Shown: one piece after another, positions 17,708-26,262 of the stretch
Numbering within the stretch: position 1 is the first letter of the stretch
Layout: each line of letters opens with the position of its first letter
Source of the DNA: Chromatiales bacterium
Lineage (GTDB): Bacteria > Pseudomonadota > Gammaproteobacteria > Chromatiales > Chromatiaceae
Direction of reading: 5' to 3'
DNA: 55,996 bases
Assembly: GCA_028284585.1 (NCBI GenBank)
Contig: JANQRK010000074.1
Span: 1 to 55,996, forward strand
Notes under the pieces: generated by a model
Database searches by the model: none
The model's input: the letters and a program-made list of their open reading frames with translations, nothing else
Told to the model about the DNA's origin: nothing
Translations under genes and position numbers: made by a program

Positions 17708-19171
17708 TTGGATAACACCGATACCGAAGGCGGACCAAGACGACACCCTATGGTTGTTTCGACTGAAAATCTGCGCAGTGCGCTTGCCGAGCCCATCGAG
17801 TCGCTGAACGACCCGGTCGGGCCATGCAGACGGCTGAGCTCGGTGCTGATTGTCGAGGGCGAGTCGGATATACATGGCTTACTTAAGAAGGGGCTTGCCG
17901 GCTGTTTTGGCCGCATCGACGTGGTGGATGATAGCGATGCAGCCGACGCCTTGCTCGAGCACGCCCGCTACGATCTGATTATCTCAGACACCCAGCTGCC
18001 AGGTCGCTCCGGCGTGGAGTGGGTTCAACACCTCACCGCCAGAGACCTGTCAGCTCCCGTGATCTTCACGGCCACGCAGCCTGACCTGGATACCGCAATT
18101 CAGGCACTGCGCGCCGGTGCAGCAGATTTCATACCCAAGCCCTTCCGAATCGAACAGATGCAAGCCGCGGTAAAGCGTTGCCGCGAGCACCAACGACTGC
18201 GCAGAGGACGTTTTCTACTCCAGCGCCAAGTCGCTTACCTACAAGAGCGCAGCGGCATCGTTGGCTCCAGCGAACCGATCCGCGATGTTTGTGAAATAAT
18301 CAAGCGGGTTGCACCGATGCCGTCTACCGTGCTGCTGCATGGTGAATCCGGCACCGGCAAAGAGCTGGCTGCACTCGCTATCCACAACTTCAGCGGCCGC
18401 CGCGGATCCTTCGTACCGATCAACTGCGGCGCCGTTCACGCGGAGCTTCTCGAGAGCGAGCTGTTCGGTCACGCCAAGGGTGCCTTTACCGGTGCAATCA
18501 AGGCGCGCGAAGGCCTGTTTTACCATGCCAACGAGGGCACGCTGTTCCTCGATGAGATCGGCGAGATGCCGCTGGCGATGCAGACCCGATTACTGCGCGT
18601 CTTGGAACACCGTGCAGTACGGCCGGTAGGTGGCAATCGCGAGATCCCAGTCGACACACGGATCGTCGCAGCGACCAATCGTGATCTGAAGGCCGAGGTA
18701 GCAGCTGGGCGCTTCCGCGAAGACCTGTTCTATCGTCTAGACGTCCTGAGTATCGAAATGCCGGCATTGCGTGAGCGGATCGACGATCTGCCTCAACTGG
18801 TCGATCACTTCGCCAACAGCATAGCCGCCGAGCTCGGGGTAGCCGCACCTTCGATCGACGATGCAGAGATTCGGCGTCTGAAGCTCCACGACTGGCCGGG
18901 CAACGTCCGTGAGCTGCGCAACGTGATCGAACGCTGCCTGTTGCTGAGCAGGCCACCAAGCGAAGGACTGCCGTTCAACAGACCACCCCCCTGTGAGTCG
19001 GTCGACGCAACATCGAGCGAAGATCTATCGCTGGAGACCGTCGAACGCCGGCACATACAGCAAGTACTCGAGATGCAGGGCGGTAACAAGTCGGCCGCTG
19101 CCCGCCTGCTCGGGGTGTCGCGCAAGACCCTGGAGCGCAAATGCCGGATCTGGGATGTCGGCAAAGCCTGA
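17708..19171 (+). CDS. NtrC-family sigma54 response regulator
   Basis: 487 aa from TTG 17708; ATG 17750 is an alternative. The receiver domain (about 43-155) has the phospho-acceptor Asp in [10 protein letters not shown] and the lysine in PKPF, but the usual acidic pair is VEGE, so one metal ligand is a glycine. The AAA+ domain (about 185-420) has Walker A GESGTGKE, the sigma54-contact loop GAFTGA, Walker [11 protein letters not shown] and the R-finger region [12 protein letters not shown] Fis-type helix-turn-helix ends the protein ([21 protein letters not shown]). No partner kinase is adjacent. It sits between mobA and moeB and faces a sigma54 promoter, so it most likely controls Mo-cofactor synthesis. 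Confidence 0.9.
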   Translation: MDNTDTEGGPRRHPMVVSTENLRSALAEPIESLNDPVGPCRRLSSVLIVEGESDIHGLLKKGLAGCFGRIDVVDDSDAADALLEHARYDLIISDTQLPGRSGVEWVQHLTARDLSAPVIFTATQPDLDTAIQALRAGAADFIPKPFRIEQMQAAVKRCREHQRLRRGRFLLQRQVAYLQERSGIVGSSEPIRDVCEIIKRVAPMPSTVLLHGESGTGKELAALAIHNFSGRRGSFVPINCGAVHAELLESELFGHAKGAFTGAIKAREGLFYHANEGTLFLDEIGEMPLAMQTRLLRVLEHRAVRPVGGNREIPVDTRIVAATNRDLKAEVAAGRFREDLFYRLDVLSIEMPALRERIDDLPQLVDHFANSIAAELGVAAPSIDDAEIRRLKLHDWPGNVRELRNVIERCLLLSRPPSEGLPFNRPPPCESVDATSSEDLSLETVERRHIQQVLEMQGGNKSAAARLLGVSRKTLERKCRIWDVGKA

Positions 19172-19261
19172 GCCAAGGCGTAACCCGTTCGGCGGTTTGA
19201 CCACTCATTCACAGGATGTAACCTTTGCGTCCAAAGGTCTATTTGGGACGCGTAAGCAACA

Positions 19262-20005
19262 GTGGAGCCCGAACAGCGCCAGCGCTATGCCCGCCAAGTA
19301 AGGTTGTCGGCGGTCGGCGAATCCGGGCAGGAGCGCCTGCTTGCCGCCCGGGTATTGATCATCGGGCTTGGTGGTCTAGGCTCACCGGCCGCAATGTACC
19401 TCGCCGCCAGCGGGGTAGGCTCGCTGGTGCTGAGCGACTACGACCGCGTTGAGCCCTCCAACTTGCAACGTCAGATCGTCCACCGCGAGGCCGACCTTGG
19501 CGAACTCAAGGCCAGCTCGGCGAAACGCACACTCGAAGAGATCAACCCGGCCTGCGACGTCATTGCACTGGATTGGGAACTGGACGAGCAGGAGCTGCAG
19601 GATCAGGTCCACGCCGCCGATCTGGTGTTGGACTGTACCGACAACTTCGCTTCCCGCTTCCTGCTCAACCGGGTAGCGCACACCGCAGCCCGACCACTGG
19701 TCAGCGGAGCCGCAATTCGACTGGAAGGGCAGATCATGACCTCGCTGCCCAAAGGCGGACCCTGCTATCAGTGCGTATACCCGGCACGGCTGGAGCACGA
19801 GGAGACCTGTGCGATGGAGGGGGTGTTGGCACCAGTAGTAGGTGTGATGGGGACCCTACAGGCACTGCAGGCAATCCGGATCATCACCGGCCATGCAGAA
19901 ACCCTGCGTGGCATGCTATTGATCTTCGACGCCGAGACCATGCAGTGGCAGCAAATTCGCGTCCCGCCGCGGCCCGATTGTCCGGTATGTGGAAATTCCG
20001 GCTAG
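19262..20005 (+). CDS. moeB: MoeB/ThiF-family sulfur-carrier adenylyltransferase
   Basis: 247 aa, GTG start without a clear ribosome site. It is a member of the E1-like family that adenylates the C-terminus of MoaD (or ThiS). It shows RYARQVRLSAVGESGQERL, the nucleotide loop VLIIGLGGLGSPAAMYLA, DYDRVEPSNLQRQIVH with the key Asp and Arg, LDCTDNFASRFLLN, and two zinc Cys pairs (CYQC and CPVC). Full length. Its place among mobA, moeA and moaA favours MoeB over ThiF. It follows the activator gene on the same strand after 90 bp. Confidence 0.9.
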   Translation: MEPEQRQRYARQVRLSAVGESGQERLLAARVLIIGLGGLGSPAAMYLAASGVGSLVLSDYDRVEPSNLQRQIVHREADLGELKASSAKRTLEEINPACDVIALDWELDEQELQDQVHAADLVLDCTDNFASRFLLNRVAHTAARPLVSGAAIRLEGQIMTSLPKGGPCYQCVYPARLEHEETCAMEGVLAPVVGVMGTLQALQAIRIITGHAETLRGMLLIFDAETMQWQQIRVPPRPDCPVCGNSG

Positions 20006-20082
20006 GGCCGCTCAGGTGGTGCCCACATGGCGATGCCTGGGGTCAGGTAGGTTTCTCGGCTTGGCCCCCCTAGGGTAGACTC

Positions 20083-21105
20083 TTACCCGCCTGTGTGATT
20101 CATATGGCGGAAAATCACGGGCTTGGCTTCTAAATCGAAGTCGTGCCCGCGTGGCTTGATATCCATCGACCCCACGATCGCCCGCCTTAAGGCATCTTGG
20201 TCTCCCGGGTTGCCACGCACCACGCGGCGCAGGTCGACGCTGTGCTCCTGACCGAGACACAGCAGCAGCCGTCCCTCGGAGGTCAAGCGGACGCGGTTGC
20301 AGGTGTCGCAAAAATTGTGGCTGTGCGGAGAGATAAACCCAACCCGAGACTGGACGCCCGGGATGCGGAAGTAACGCGCGGGCCCGCCGGTGCTCTCTGC
20401 CGTGGGTATCAGCTCGTAATGCTGTTCTAGATCTTCTCGGATCCGGTCACTGGAGTAGTAGGACTCGGCGCGGTCGTGGTCACCCACTACACCGAGTGGC
20501 ATCTCTTCGATGAAGCTGATGTCGATCCCCTGCTCGATCGCGAACGCGACCAAATCGTGAATCTCATCGTCATTGCGATTCTTGAGTATCACGGTGTTGA
20601 TCTTGACGCGTTGGAAATCTGCCTCCTGGGCGGCATCCAAACCGGCTAAAACGCGTTCGAGGCGGCCGTTCCGTGTCAGGGCGCGGAAGCGTTCGGGACG
20701 CAGGCTATCCAGGCTCACATTCACGCGAGTGACTCCAGCCGCCTTCAGCTCCTTCGCAAACCGTGGCAGCTGGGTGCCATTGGTCGTCACCGTGAAGTCG
20801 CGTAAGCCCTCGAGTTCACCAAGTTCGCGGAATACCTTTAGAATGTTACGCCGATGCAATGGCTCGCCACCGGTTATTCGGATCTTGGTCGTCCCAAGCT
20901 CAACAAAGGTGCGCCCGATCTGCACGATCTCTTCTAAGGACAATAAGCTGGCACGCGGCAAAAACTTCATGTCTTCGGACATGCAGTAGACACAGCGCAA
21001 ATCGCAGCGGTCAGTGACCGAAATCCGCAAATAGGTTACGCGCCGACCAAAACGGTCGGTCAGCCCGGCAGAAGTCTCGGCGGAATGGTCATTCTCGTTA
21101 GTCAT
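20083..21105 (-). CDS. moaA: GTP 3',8-cyclase MoaA
   Basis: 340 aa from MTNENDHSAE, chosen because GGGGGAAG lies directly upstream and because the extra 36 residues of the longer frame do not look like MoaA. It is a radical-SAM enzyme for the first step of molybdopterin synthesis. The SAM cluster motif is CDLRCVYC; the second cluster uses CDTC...C (CDTCNRVRLTSEGRLLLC). Other signatures: FGRRVTYLRISVTDR, KIRITGGEPL and the typical ending of two glycines. moaC, moaD and moaE are not in the window. The 250-bp upstream gap holds TTCCTCAAGGAA near 21267 but no recognisable Mo riboswitch. Confidence 0.95.
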   Translation of the reverse strand: MTNENDHSAETSAGLTDRFGRRVTYLRISVTDRCDLRCVYCMSEDMKFLPRASLLSLEEIVQIGRTFVELGTTKIRITGGEPLHRRNILKVFRELGELEGLRDFTVTTNGTQLPRFAKELKAAGVTRVNVSLDSLRPERFRALTRNGRLERVLAGLDAAQEADFQRVKINTVILKNRNDDEIHDLVAFAIEQGIDISFIEEMPLGVVGDHDRAESYYSSDRIREDLEQHYELIPTAESTGGPARYFRIPGVQSRVGFISPHSHNFCDTCNRVRLTSEGRLLLCLGQEHSVDLRRVVRGNPGDQDALRRAIVGSMDIKPRGHDFDLEAKPVIFRHMNHTGG

Positions 21106-21549
21106 CTTCCCCCCTGACCGGACACCTATGCGACTGAAGATAATAGCAAAAAACGCTCCGGCTGGCGCCGATTGCGAGGACTCTCCCGCGTTAGCCGCAT
21201 TAGTATGCCACACAGCGGCCCTCTCTCAACGGCGCGCCCAATGTGGGGAAAATTTGTCCTTGTTTCCTCAAGGAAATGCGACAATTTGCTGCACCGCGGT
21301 CGCAGGAAACCCGCGATCGCCGAACCGCGACGTCTGAGAACCCTCTAACTTTTATCGCTGTCAGTGCTGCCCCATCCGCCTGCGTTCGGTATCCGATCCG
21401 CGGGTCCGCTTATGACTAGGATCAAGCTGCGCGCCGTTGCGTCGATTTTGCGACACCTGACTCCCCACTGTAGCTTGACGGCGACAAAATTCGTCCATAA
21501 TGGAGGGTACAAATCGACAACCAACGAATGGGGCATGCATAGAGGATCG

Positions 21550-22278
21550 ATGCGCAGCGCCATCTGCGTAGCGTTCACCCTGGCCGTATCGGCCATCGGC
21601 CTCGCGGTAGCCGATTCGTCGCTGATCGCGTCCAAGTTGGCCTTGTGGGACGACGTTGATTTCCAAGTGTCGCGCCTGCGCAATGAGCTTGGATTCCATC
21701 GCCTCTCGCCGCAGGTGCGCGAGGCCTTACGGGACGTGCCACGAGAGGAGTTTGTCCCGCAAGACCAGCGACCCGCGGCCTACCGCAACCGCCCGCTGCC
21801 AATCGGCTACGGCCAAACGATTTCGCAGCCACTCATCGTGGCGATCATGACCGAACTGCTCCAGATTCGGCCTCGGCAGCGGGTCTTCGAACTCGGCACA
21901 GGCTCGGGCTATCAGGCAGCAATCCTAGATAGGCTCGGTGCCGAGGTGTACAGCGTGGAGATCGTGCCCCAACTCGGCGACCGGGCACGTCAAACGCTCG
22001 ATCGCACAGGCCGTGGCGCAGTCAAGACACGTGTCGGCGATGGCTATTTCGGTTGGGAGTCGGCTGCACCCTTCGACGCCATCGTGGTAACCGCAGCGAC
22101 CGATCATATACCGCCTCCGCTGCTGCAGCAGATCAAGCCCGGCGGCAGGATGGTGATACCGGTCGGTGGGCGATACCTGACCCAAACATTGGTCTTGGTT
22201 ACCCGCGACTCCAAAGGCGGGATCCGCACCCGTGAAATCATGCCGGTAACCTTTGTGCCGTTGACCGGCGACCGCTGA
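21550..22278 (+). CDS. pcm: exported protein-L-isoaspartate O-methyltransferase
   Basis: About 242 aa from MRSAIC; ATG 21535 is an alternative. It methylates isoaspartyl residues of damaged proteins using SAM. Motifs are RPLPIGYGQTISQPLIVAIM, the SAM loop VFELGTGSGYQAAIL, VYSVEI, GDGYFGW, FDAIVVTAA and LKPGG-like QIKPGGRMVIPVG. Unlike the usual cytosolic enzyme, it begins with a clear signal-peptide-like stretch (CVAFTLAVSAIGLAVA), which suggests periplasmic repair. It ends 29 bp before the spermidine-synthase-like gene, which is probably co-transcribed. Confidence 0.9.
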   Translation: MRSAICVAFTLAVSAIGLAVADSSLIASKLALWDDVDFQVSRLRNELGFHRLSPQVREALRDVPREEFVPQDQRPAAYRNRPLPIGYGQTISQPLIVAIMTELLQIRPRQRVFELGTGSGYQAAILDRLGAEVYSVEIVPQLGDRARQTLDRTGRGAVKTRVGDGYFGWESAAPFDAIVVTAATDHIPPPLLQQIKPGGRMVIPVGGRYLTQTLVLVTRDSKGGIRTREIMPVTFVPLTGDR

Positions 22279-22307
22279 CAACAGCCGAACCGGGCGCCAG
22301 CAAGGCG

Positions 22308-24734
22308 ATGCCAGCCGGAAAACCGCAACCTCCGCTGGTGGCAATCGCCCTCATAGCGGCGGCGGCGTTGGGTTACGAAATCCTGTTGACCAGGCTATTC
22401 GCGATCGCCCATTGGCATCATCTCGTCGCCATCGCGATCAGCCTTGCGTTACTGGGCTATGGCGCCAGCGGCACCTATCTCAGCCTCACCGGCCCGCGCT
22501 CGCCAGACCGCTTCGAGGTTTTCTTTTTTACCAATGCCGGACTGTTCGCGATCTCGGCATGGGTCTGCCCGATGCTTGCGTTGCAGATCCCATTCGACCC
22601 GCAGGCAGTAGCCTGGGATCCAAGGCACATGGGGTACCTCAGTGCCTCGTTCCTGTTCTTGGCCGTGCCATTCTTCGCTGCGGCCAATTGCATCGGCGCC
22701 GCCCTCGGACAGTTCGGCAACGCGATCCCCCGCATCTATGGTTTCGATTTGATCGGTGCTGGCGTGGGTGCGTTCGCCCTGCTCGGCTTGCTGGCTGCGT
22801 TGCATCCAGCAGACGCCCTTTTAGCGGTCATCGCTGGCGGATTCCTCGCTGCACTGCTCGGCGCTGCCCGCCTGCCCAAACGATTGGCCCCGGCGACCTT
22901 GCTGCTAGTAGCCCTGACCAGCCTCGCTGGCTTCATTGGACGACCCAGCATCCAGCCTGCCCCCTACAAAGACCTGGCCCGAGCAGCATCGGTGCAAGGC
23001 GCCATGATCGAAGACAAACGCACTGGTGTGCCCGGGGTAGTCACGGTACTCCGCAATGAAACCGTGCCACAGCGCTCGGCACCTGGCCTGAGTCTTCAGG
23101 CAACCGCATCCCCGCCCAACAGGCGTCGAGTGTTTGTCGACGGTGAGGCCGCCGGCAGCCTGGCGGATCCGGAGACTTCTAGCGGCACATCGAATTACTT
23201 TGGCCATCTCCTGTCGGCCCTGCCATTTGAAATGCGCCCACAGGCTCGGGTCGCAGTGATCCACGCCGGGGCTGGTCTCGGCATAGAGCAGGCGCTCACG
23301 CTCGGTGCCAGCAAGGTCACGGCCATCGAGCCCAATCACCTGGTGCATAGCCTGGTCTGTGAGCGCGAGCATGGCCACTCCCTCGGCACCTGCGATCCTC
23401 GATCGGTTGACTGGCAGCTCAGATCGCCACGTCCGTTCTTCGCCAGCCACACCGGCGAATTCGATCTGATCACGCTGAGCATGCATGCCGACCCCGCGGG
23501 CGTCGACGCGCTGGATATCAATTTCACTACGACGCATCAGGCGCTTGACGACTATCTAAGTCGTCTCAGCGACGCTGGACTGCTCGCGATCGAGGGCCCG
23601 ACCCGCGTCCCACCGCGCCTTTCGCTCCGCCTGTTGAACACCGCTCATAGGGCCTTGAGCGACGCTGGATTGCAAGAGCCCGCACGACATCTGGCGCTGC
23701 TACGTGGCTGGCAGCGTTTCCTATTGATTGCCTCACCCAGCGCCCTGAACGCGCGCGACCAAGACGCAATCCGCGATTTCGCGAACAGGCTCGGCTTTGA
23801 TCTGGTGTGGCTGCCGAATCTTCGGGTCAACGAGGTGAACCGCTTTCAGATCCTGCCCGATCCATTGTTCTACGAGGGCGCGGCAAGGCTATTAGGTTCG
23901 CCACCTGGCCAAGGCGCCCATACCGCGCCCTATCGACTGCAAGCGATCAGCGACGAGCGACCCTTTCCCAAACTGTCTACCCATTGGTCGGAATTGATCG
24001 CCGGGCTGCTGAAGCCTGACACCGCGCAGTGGGCGCGCCTGGACACGGCGCTGTTGATCGCGGTCCTCATCCTGATGGTGGTCACCGCGGCCGCTGTCGT
24101 GTTGATCTTGCTGCCGCTCTTATGGATGCGACCGATCGCGGGCCCGACCGCACGGACGGGACTATGTTGGCGCACTTTGCTTTTCTTCACCCTGATCGGG
24201 CTGGCGTTCTTGTTTCTCGAGCTGGTCTGGATTCAGCGCACCCAATTGTTTCTCGGCCACCCGGTTTACGCGACCACAACCGTACTCGCGGCCTTTCTCG
24301 TGTTTGCTGGCCTTGGCAGCCTGTGGTCACAGCGACGCAATCGCCAGCGGACTGCTCACACCCTCCATCAAGCAGTGGCGGTAATACTGGTATGCAGTCT
24401 CGTCTATGGGCTGTGGCTGCCCTCGGTGCTCGAACCCCTGTCGAGCCTGGGACTTGCCGGGCGTGTCCTTGTCGTCGGGCTATTACTGGCACCCCTGGCA
24501 TTCGCTATGGGGGTGCCCTTTCCTTATGCGCTGACCCAGCTCGCTGCAAGCGCGCCGCAACTGGTGCCCTGGGCTTGGGGTATCAACGGCTGCAGTTCGG
24601 TAATCGCAGCCGCTGCCGCACCCCTACTCACTCTGGAATTCGGCTTCAGCGGGATGACGCTGGCCGCAGTTGCGGCCTATCTCGTACTGCCAGCGCTCGG
24701 CCTGCACCAAGCTGCGCGGCACCAGGCCACATGA
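22308..24734 (+). CDS. membrane-embedded spermidine-synthase-like protein
   Basis: 808 aa. The N-terminal ~230 residues contain about six membrane helices (LVAIALIAAAALGYEILLTR begins the pattern seen in fused SpeE-type proteins). A soluble segment (about 240-570) has a Rossmann/SAM-like core with RVAVIHAGAGLGIEQALTLG and VTAIEP. The C-terminal ~230 residues hold another six or so helices. The active-site Asp pattern of true spermidine synthases is not clear, so polyamine synthesis is doubtful. It follows pcm closely, and both may act on substrates at the membrane or in the periplasm. Confidence 0.75.
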   Translation: MPAGKPQPPLVAIALIAAAALGYEILLTRLFAIAHWHHLVAIAISLALLGYGASGTYLSLTGPRSPDRFEVFFFTNAGLFAISAWVCPMLALQIPFDPQAVAWDPRHMGYLSASFLFLAVPFFAAANCIGAALGQFGNAIPRIYGFDLIGAGVGAFALLGLLAALHPADALLAVIAGGFLAALLGAARLPKRLAPATLLLVALTSLAGFIGRPSIQPAPYKDLARAASVQGAMIEDKRTGVPGVVTVLRNETVPQRSAPGLSLQATASPPNRRRVFVDGEAAGSLADPETSSGTSNYFGHLLSALPFEMRPQARVAVIHAGAGLGIEQALTLGASKVTAIEPNHLVHSLVCEREHGHSLGTCDPRSVDWQLRSPRPFFASHTGEFDLITLSMHADPAGVDALDINFTTTHQALDDYLSRLSDAGLLAIEGPTRVPPRLSLRLLNTAHRALSDAGLQEPARHLALLRGWQRFLLIASPSALNARDQDAIRDFANRLGFDLVWLPNLRVNEVNRFQILPDPLFYEGAARLLGSPPGQGAHTAPYRLQAISDERPFPKLSTHWSELIAGLLKPDTAQWARLDTALLIAVLILMVVTAAAVVLILLPLLWMRPIAGPTARTGLCWRTLLFFTLIGLAFLFLELVWIQRTQLFLGHPVYATTTVLAAFLVFAGLGSLWSQRRNRQRTAHTLHQAVAVILVCSLVYGLWLPSVLEPLSSLGLAGRVLVVGLLLAPLAFAMGVPFPYALTQLAASAPQLVPWAWGINGCSSVIAAAAAPLLTLEFGFSGMTLAAVAAYLVLPALGLHQAARHQAT

Positions 24735-24797
24735 CTGCTGGGCAAGGCCAGTCGCACAACAGGCTAGTGGCCTAGAAATACTTGGCTGGGCAAAGCG

Positions 24798-25643
24798 TCA
24801 GATCAGGGAGTCACGCGCCACACTCGCTGCGTAGCGCCCGAGGATCTTTTCCACATAGCGGCGCGTTTCGGCGTAGGGCGGTACGCCGCCATGGCGCTCG
24901 ACGGCCCCTTCCCCGGCATTGTATCCGGCAAGCGTCAGGCGCAAATCGCCATCGAAGCGCTTGGACAACCAACTCAGGTAGGCCATGCCGCCACGCAGGT
25001 TCTGGATCGGCTCCAATGGGTCATCTACCCCAAAGCGGCGTGCAGTTGCCGGAATGAGCTGCATCAGTCCAAGCGCCCCTTTGTGCGACACCGCCTTGGG
25101 GTCGAAATTGGACTCGGCACGGACCACCTCGAGCACTAGCCCGGGGTCCAGCTCGAACTGCGGCGCCAGCTCATAGATCGCGATCAGAAAATCTACCCGA
25201 CGCAAATCCGCGACCGGCAGGTCCGAGCCATGACGGGTACGGCATCGCAATGGCTCGGGAGGTACCTCGGCGAGGTCACGCTGAACCCGCGGCGGTACTT
25301 GCTCACCCAAGCGCTCGGCCTCGCGTAACCAGGCCGCTGCAAGGCCATCATCGCGCGGCAAATCGCGCCCTCGGTAATACAACCAGCCCAGTTCGAAGGC
25401 CGCCGCGCCTTGCTTGCCACGCGCCGCGGCGCATAGATAGATCAGCGCGCGGTCGAGATCACGGGGGACCCCTTCGCCGTGCAAAAAGCGCAGCCCATTG
25501 TTGGTCATTCCAACCGGGTTCGGTGCCGACCCAGCAGACGCAAGACCACAACCGAATAGCCCCAACAGGAGCCAGCCAGAAAGCGCCAGGTAATCGCACA
25601 GCCCCCTTAATACACTCTTGTTCTTTGAGTCCGTCTTTGCCAT
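24798..25643 (-). CDS. lytic transglycosylase with Sel1-like repeat
   Basis: About 281 aa from MAKTDSKNKS. An N-terminal hydrophobic segment with LLLGLFGCG may be a lipobox or a plain signal peptide. A Sel1/TPR-like region follows (NNGLRFLHGEGVPRDLDRAL, GWLYYRGRDLPRDDGLAAAW), then an SLT domain (about 160-270): VRAESNFDPKAVS with the catalytic Glu, GALGLMQLIPATARRFGV, NLRGGMAYLSWL and LAGYNAGEGAVERHGGVPPY. It cleaves peptidoglycan glycan strands. It converges with the spermidine-synthase-like gene. ATG 25682 is an alternative start. Confidence 0.85.
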   Translation of the reverse strand: MAKTDSKNKSVLRGLCDYLALSGWLLLGLFGCGLASAGSAPNPVGMTNNGLRFLHGEGVPRDLDRALIYLCAAARGKQGAAAFELGWLYYRGRDLPRDDGLAAAWLREAERLGEQVPPRVQRDLAEVPPEPLRCRTRHGSDLPVADLRRVDFLIAIYELAPQFELDPGLVLEVVRAESNFDPKAVSHKGALGLMQLIPATARRFGVDDPLEPIQNLRGGMAYLSWLSKRFDGDLRLTLAGYNAGEGAVERHGGVPPYAETRRYVEKILGRYAASVARDSLI

Positions 25644-25682
25644 CGCCGCGATACTGCAGGAACCATGCACAAGCAAAAACAT

Positions 25683-25770
25683 TTAATATTTATTAGATAC
25701 TTATGGAATTTTCATGATTAATTTAATTTAAAGTAATTTATCACTATGTTAAATTTCTAGACAGTCGTCG
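25683..25770 (-). promoter_or_regulatory. AT-rich promoter region upstream of the transglycosylase gene
   Basis: A very AT-rich block with repeated TTTAATTTAA-like runs, in contrast to neighbouring GC-rich coding sequence. It probably holds the promoter (and possibly an H-NS-like or UP-element site) for the minus-strand transglycosylase gene. No exact -35/-10 pair stands out. Confidence 0.35.
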
Positions 25771-25855
25771 TTTGGAATTCGGCATCAGGCAAAGCGCCCC
25801 GGCTAGGGCCTGTTTGAAGTGTGGGTACGTACAAGGCCCACAGGACCTTCTTGGC

Positions 25856-26158
25856 CTAGAGAAGATCCTCGTCCGCACCCAATGGGTCGGGTACGGCCTG
25901 CCATTGCGATCGCAGATTCTTGCGAAACAGCAGCTTGTCTTGCGCCGAGGCCGGCAGATCGGTGAAACGGAATACACCGCGCGACACCAGCAGCTCGATG
26001 ACATCCTCGAGCACTCGGACCAAGCCGATGTCGAGTTCACGCATGAAGGCCTGTACCTCCGGATCATCGATCATGGCCGGCTCGGTGTGTTCCCCGGCGG
26101 TCGCCGACAGCCCACTGACCCTACCTTCAGGGTCACGTACTACATAAATCTGTTGCAT
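25856..26158 (-). CDS. small conserved protein, 'tryptophan synthase beta-like'
   Basis: 100 aa from MQQIYVVRDPEG. The pattern IYVVRDPEGRVSGLS ... DIGLVRVLEDVIELLVSRGV ... FRFTDLPASAQDKLLFRKNL matches a small family seen in Pseudomonas and relatives that databases label 'tryptophan synthase subunit beta-like'. It has none of the residues of TrpB and is not an enzyme of that pathway as far as can be seen. The function is unknown. It stands alone, divergent from the secretion operon. Confidence 0.7.
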   Translation of the reverse strand: MQQIYVVRDPEGRVSGLSATAGEHTEPAMIDDPEVQAFMRELDIGLVRVLEDVIELLVSRGVFRFTDLPASAQDKLLFRKNLRSQWQAVPDPLGADEDLL

Positions 26159-26193
26159 AGCCTGCACAGCTTCGTTTCGACCATTCGGTCCCA

Positions 26194-26233
26194 TTTAGGA
26201 TTTCGGTTACGTGTTTAGGATTTCGGTTACGTG
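26194..26233 (+). repeat. two exact 20-bp tandem repeats before the secretion operon
   Basis: TTTAGGATTTCGGTTACGTG occurs twice in succession (26194-26213 and 26214-26233) in the short gap between the divergent small protein gene and the ABC transporter gene. Its position suggests a regulator-binding site for the operon or a simple slippage duplication. Confidence 0.6.
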
Positions 26234-26262
26234 GCCGATTACTTTATTTCTACCTGAGATGG

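Noticed and set aside
21106..21360. Molybdenum-cofactor riboswitch upstream of moaA
   Set aside because: The region has small inverted repeats but I could not fit the conserved Mo riboswitch arrangement.
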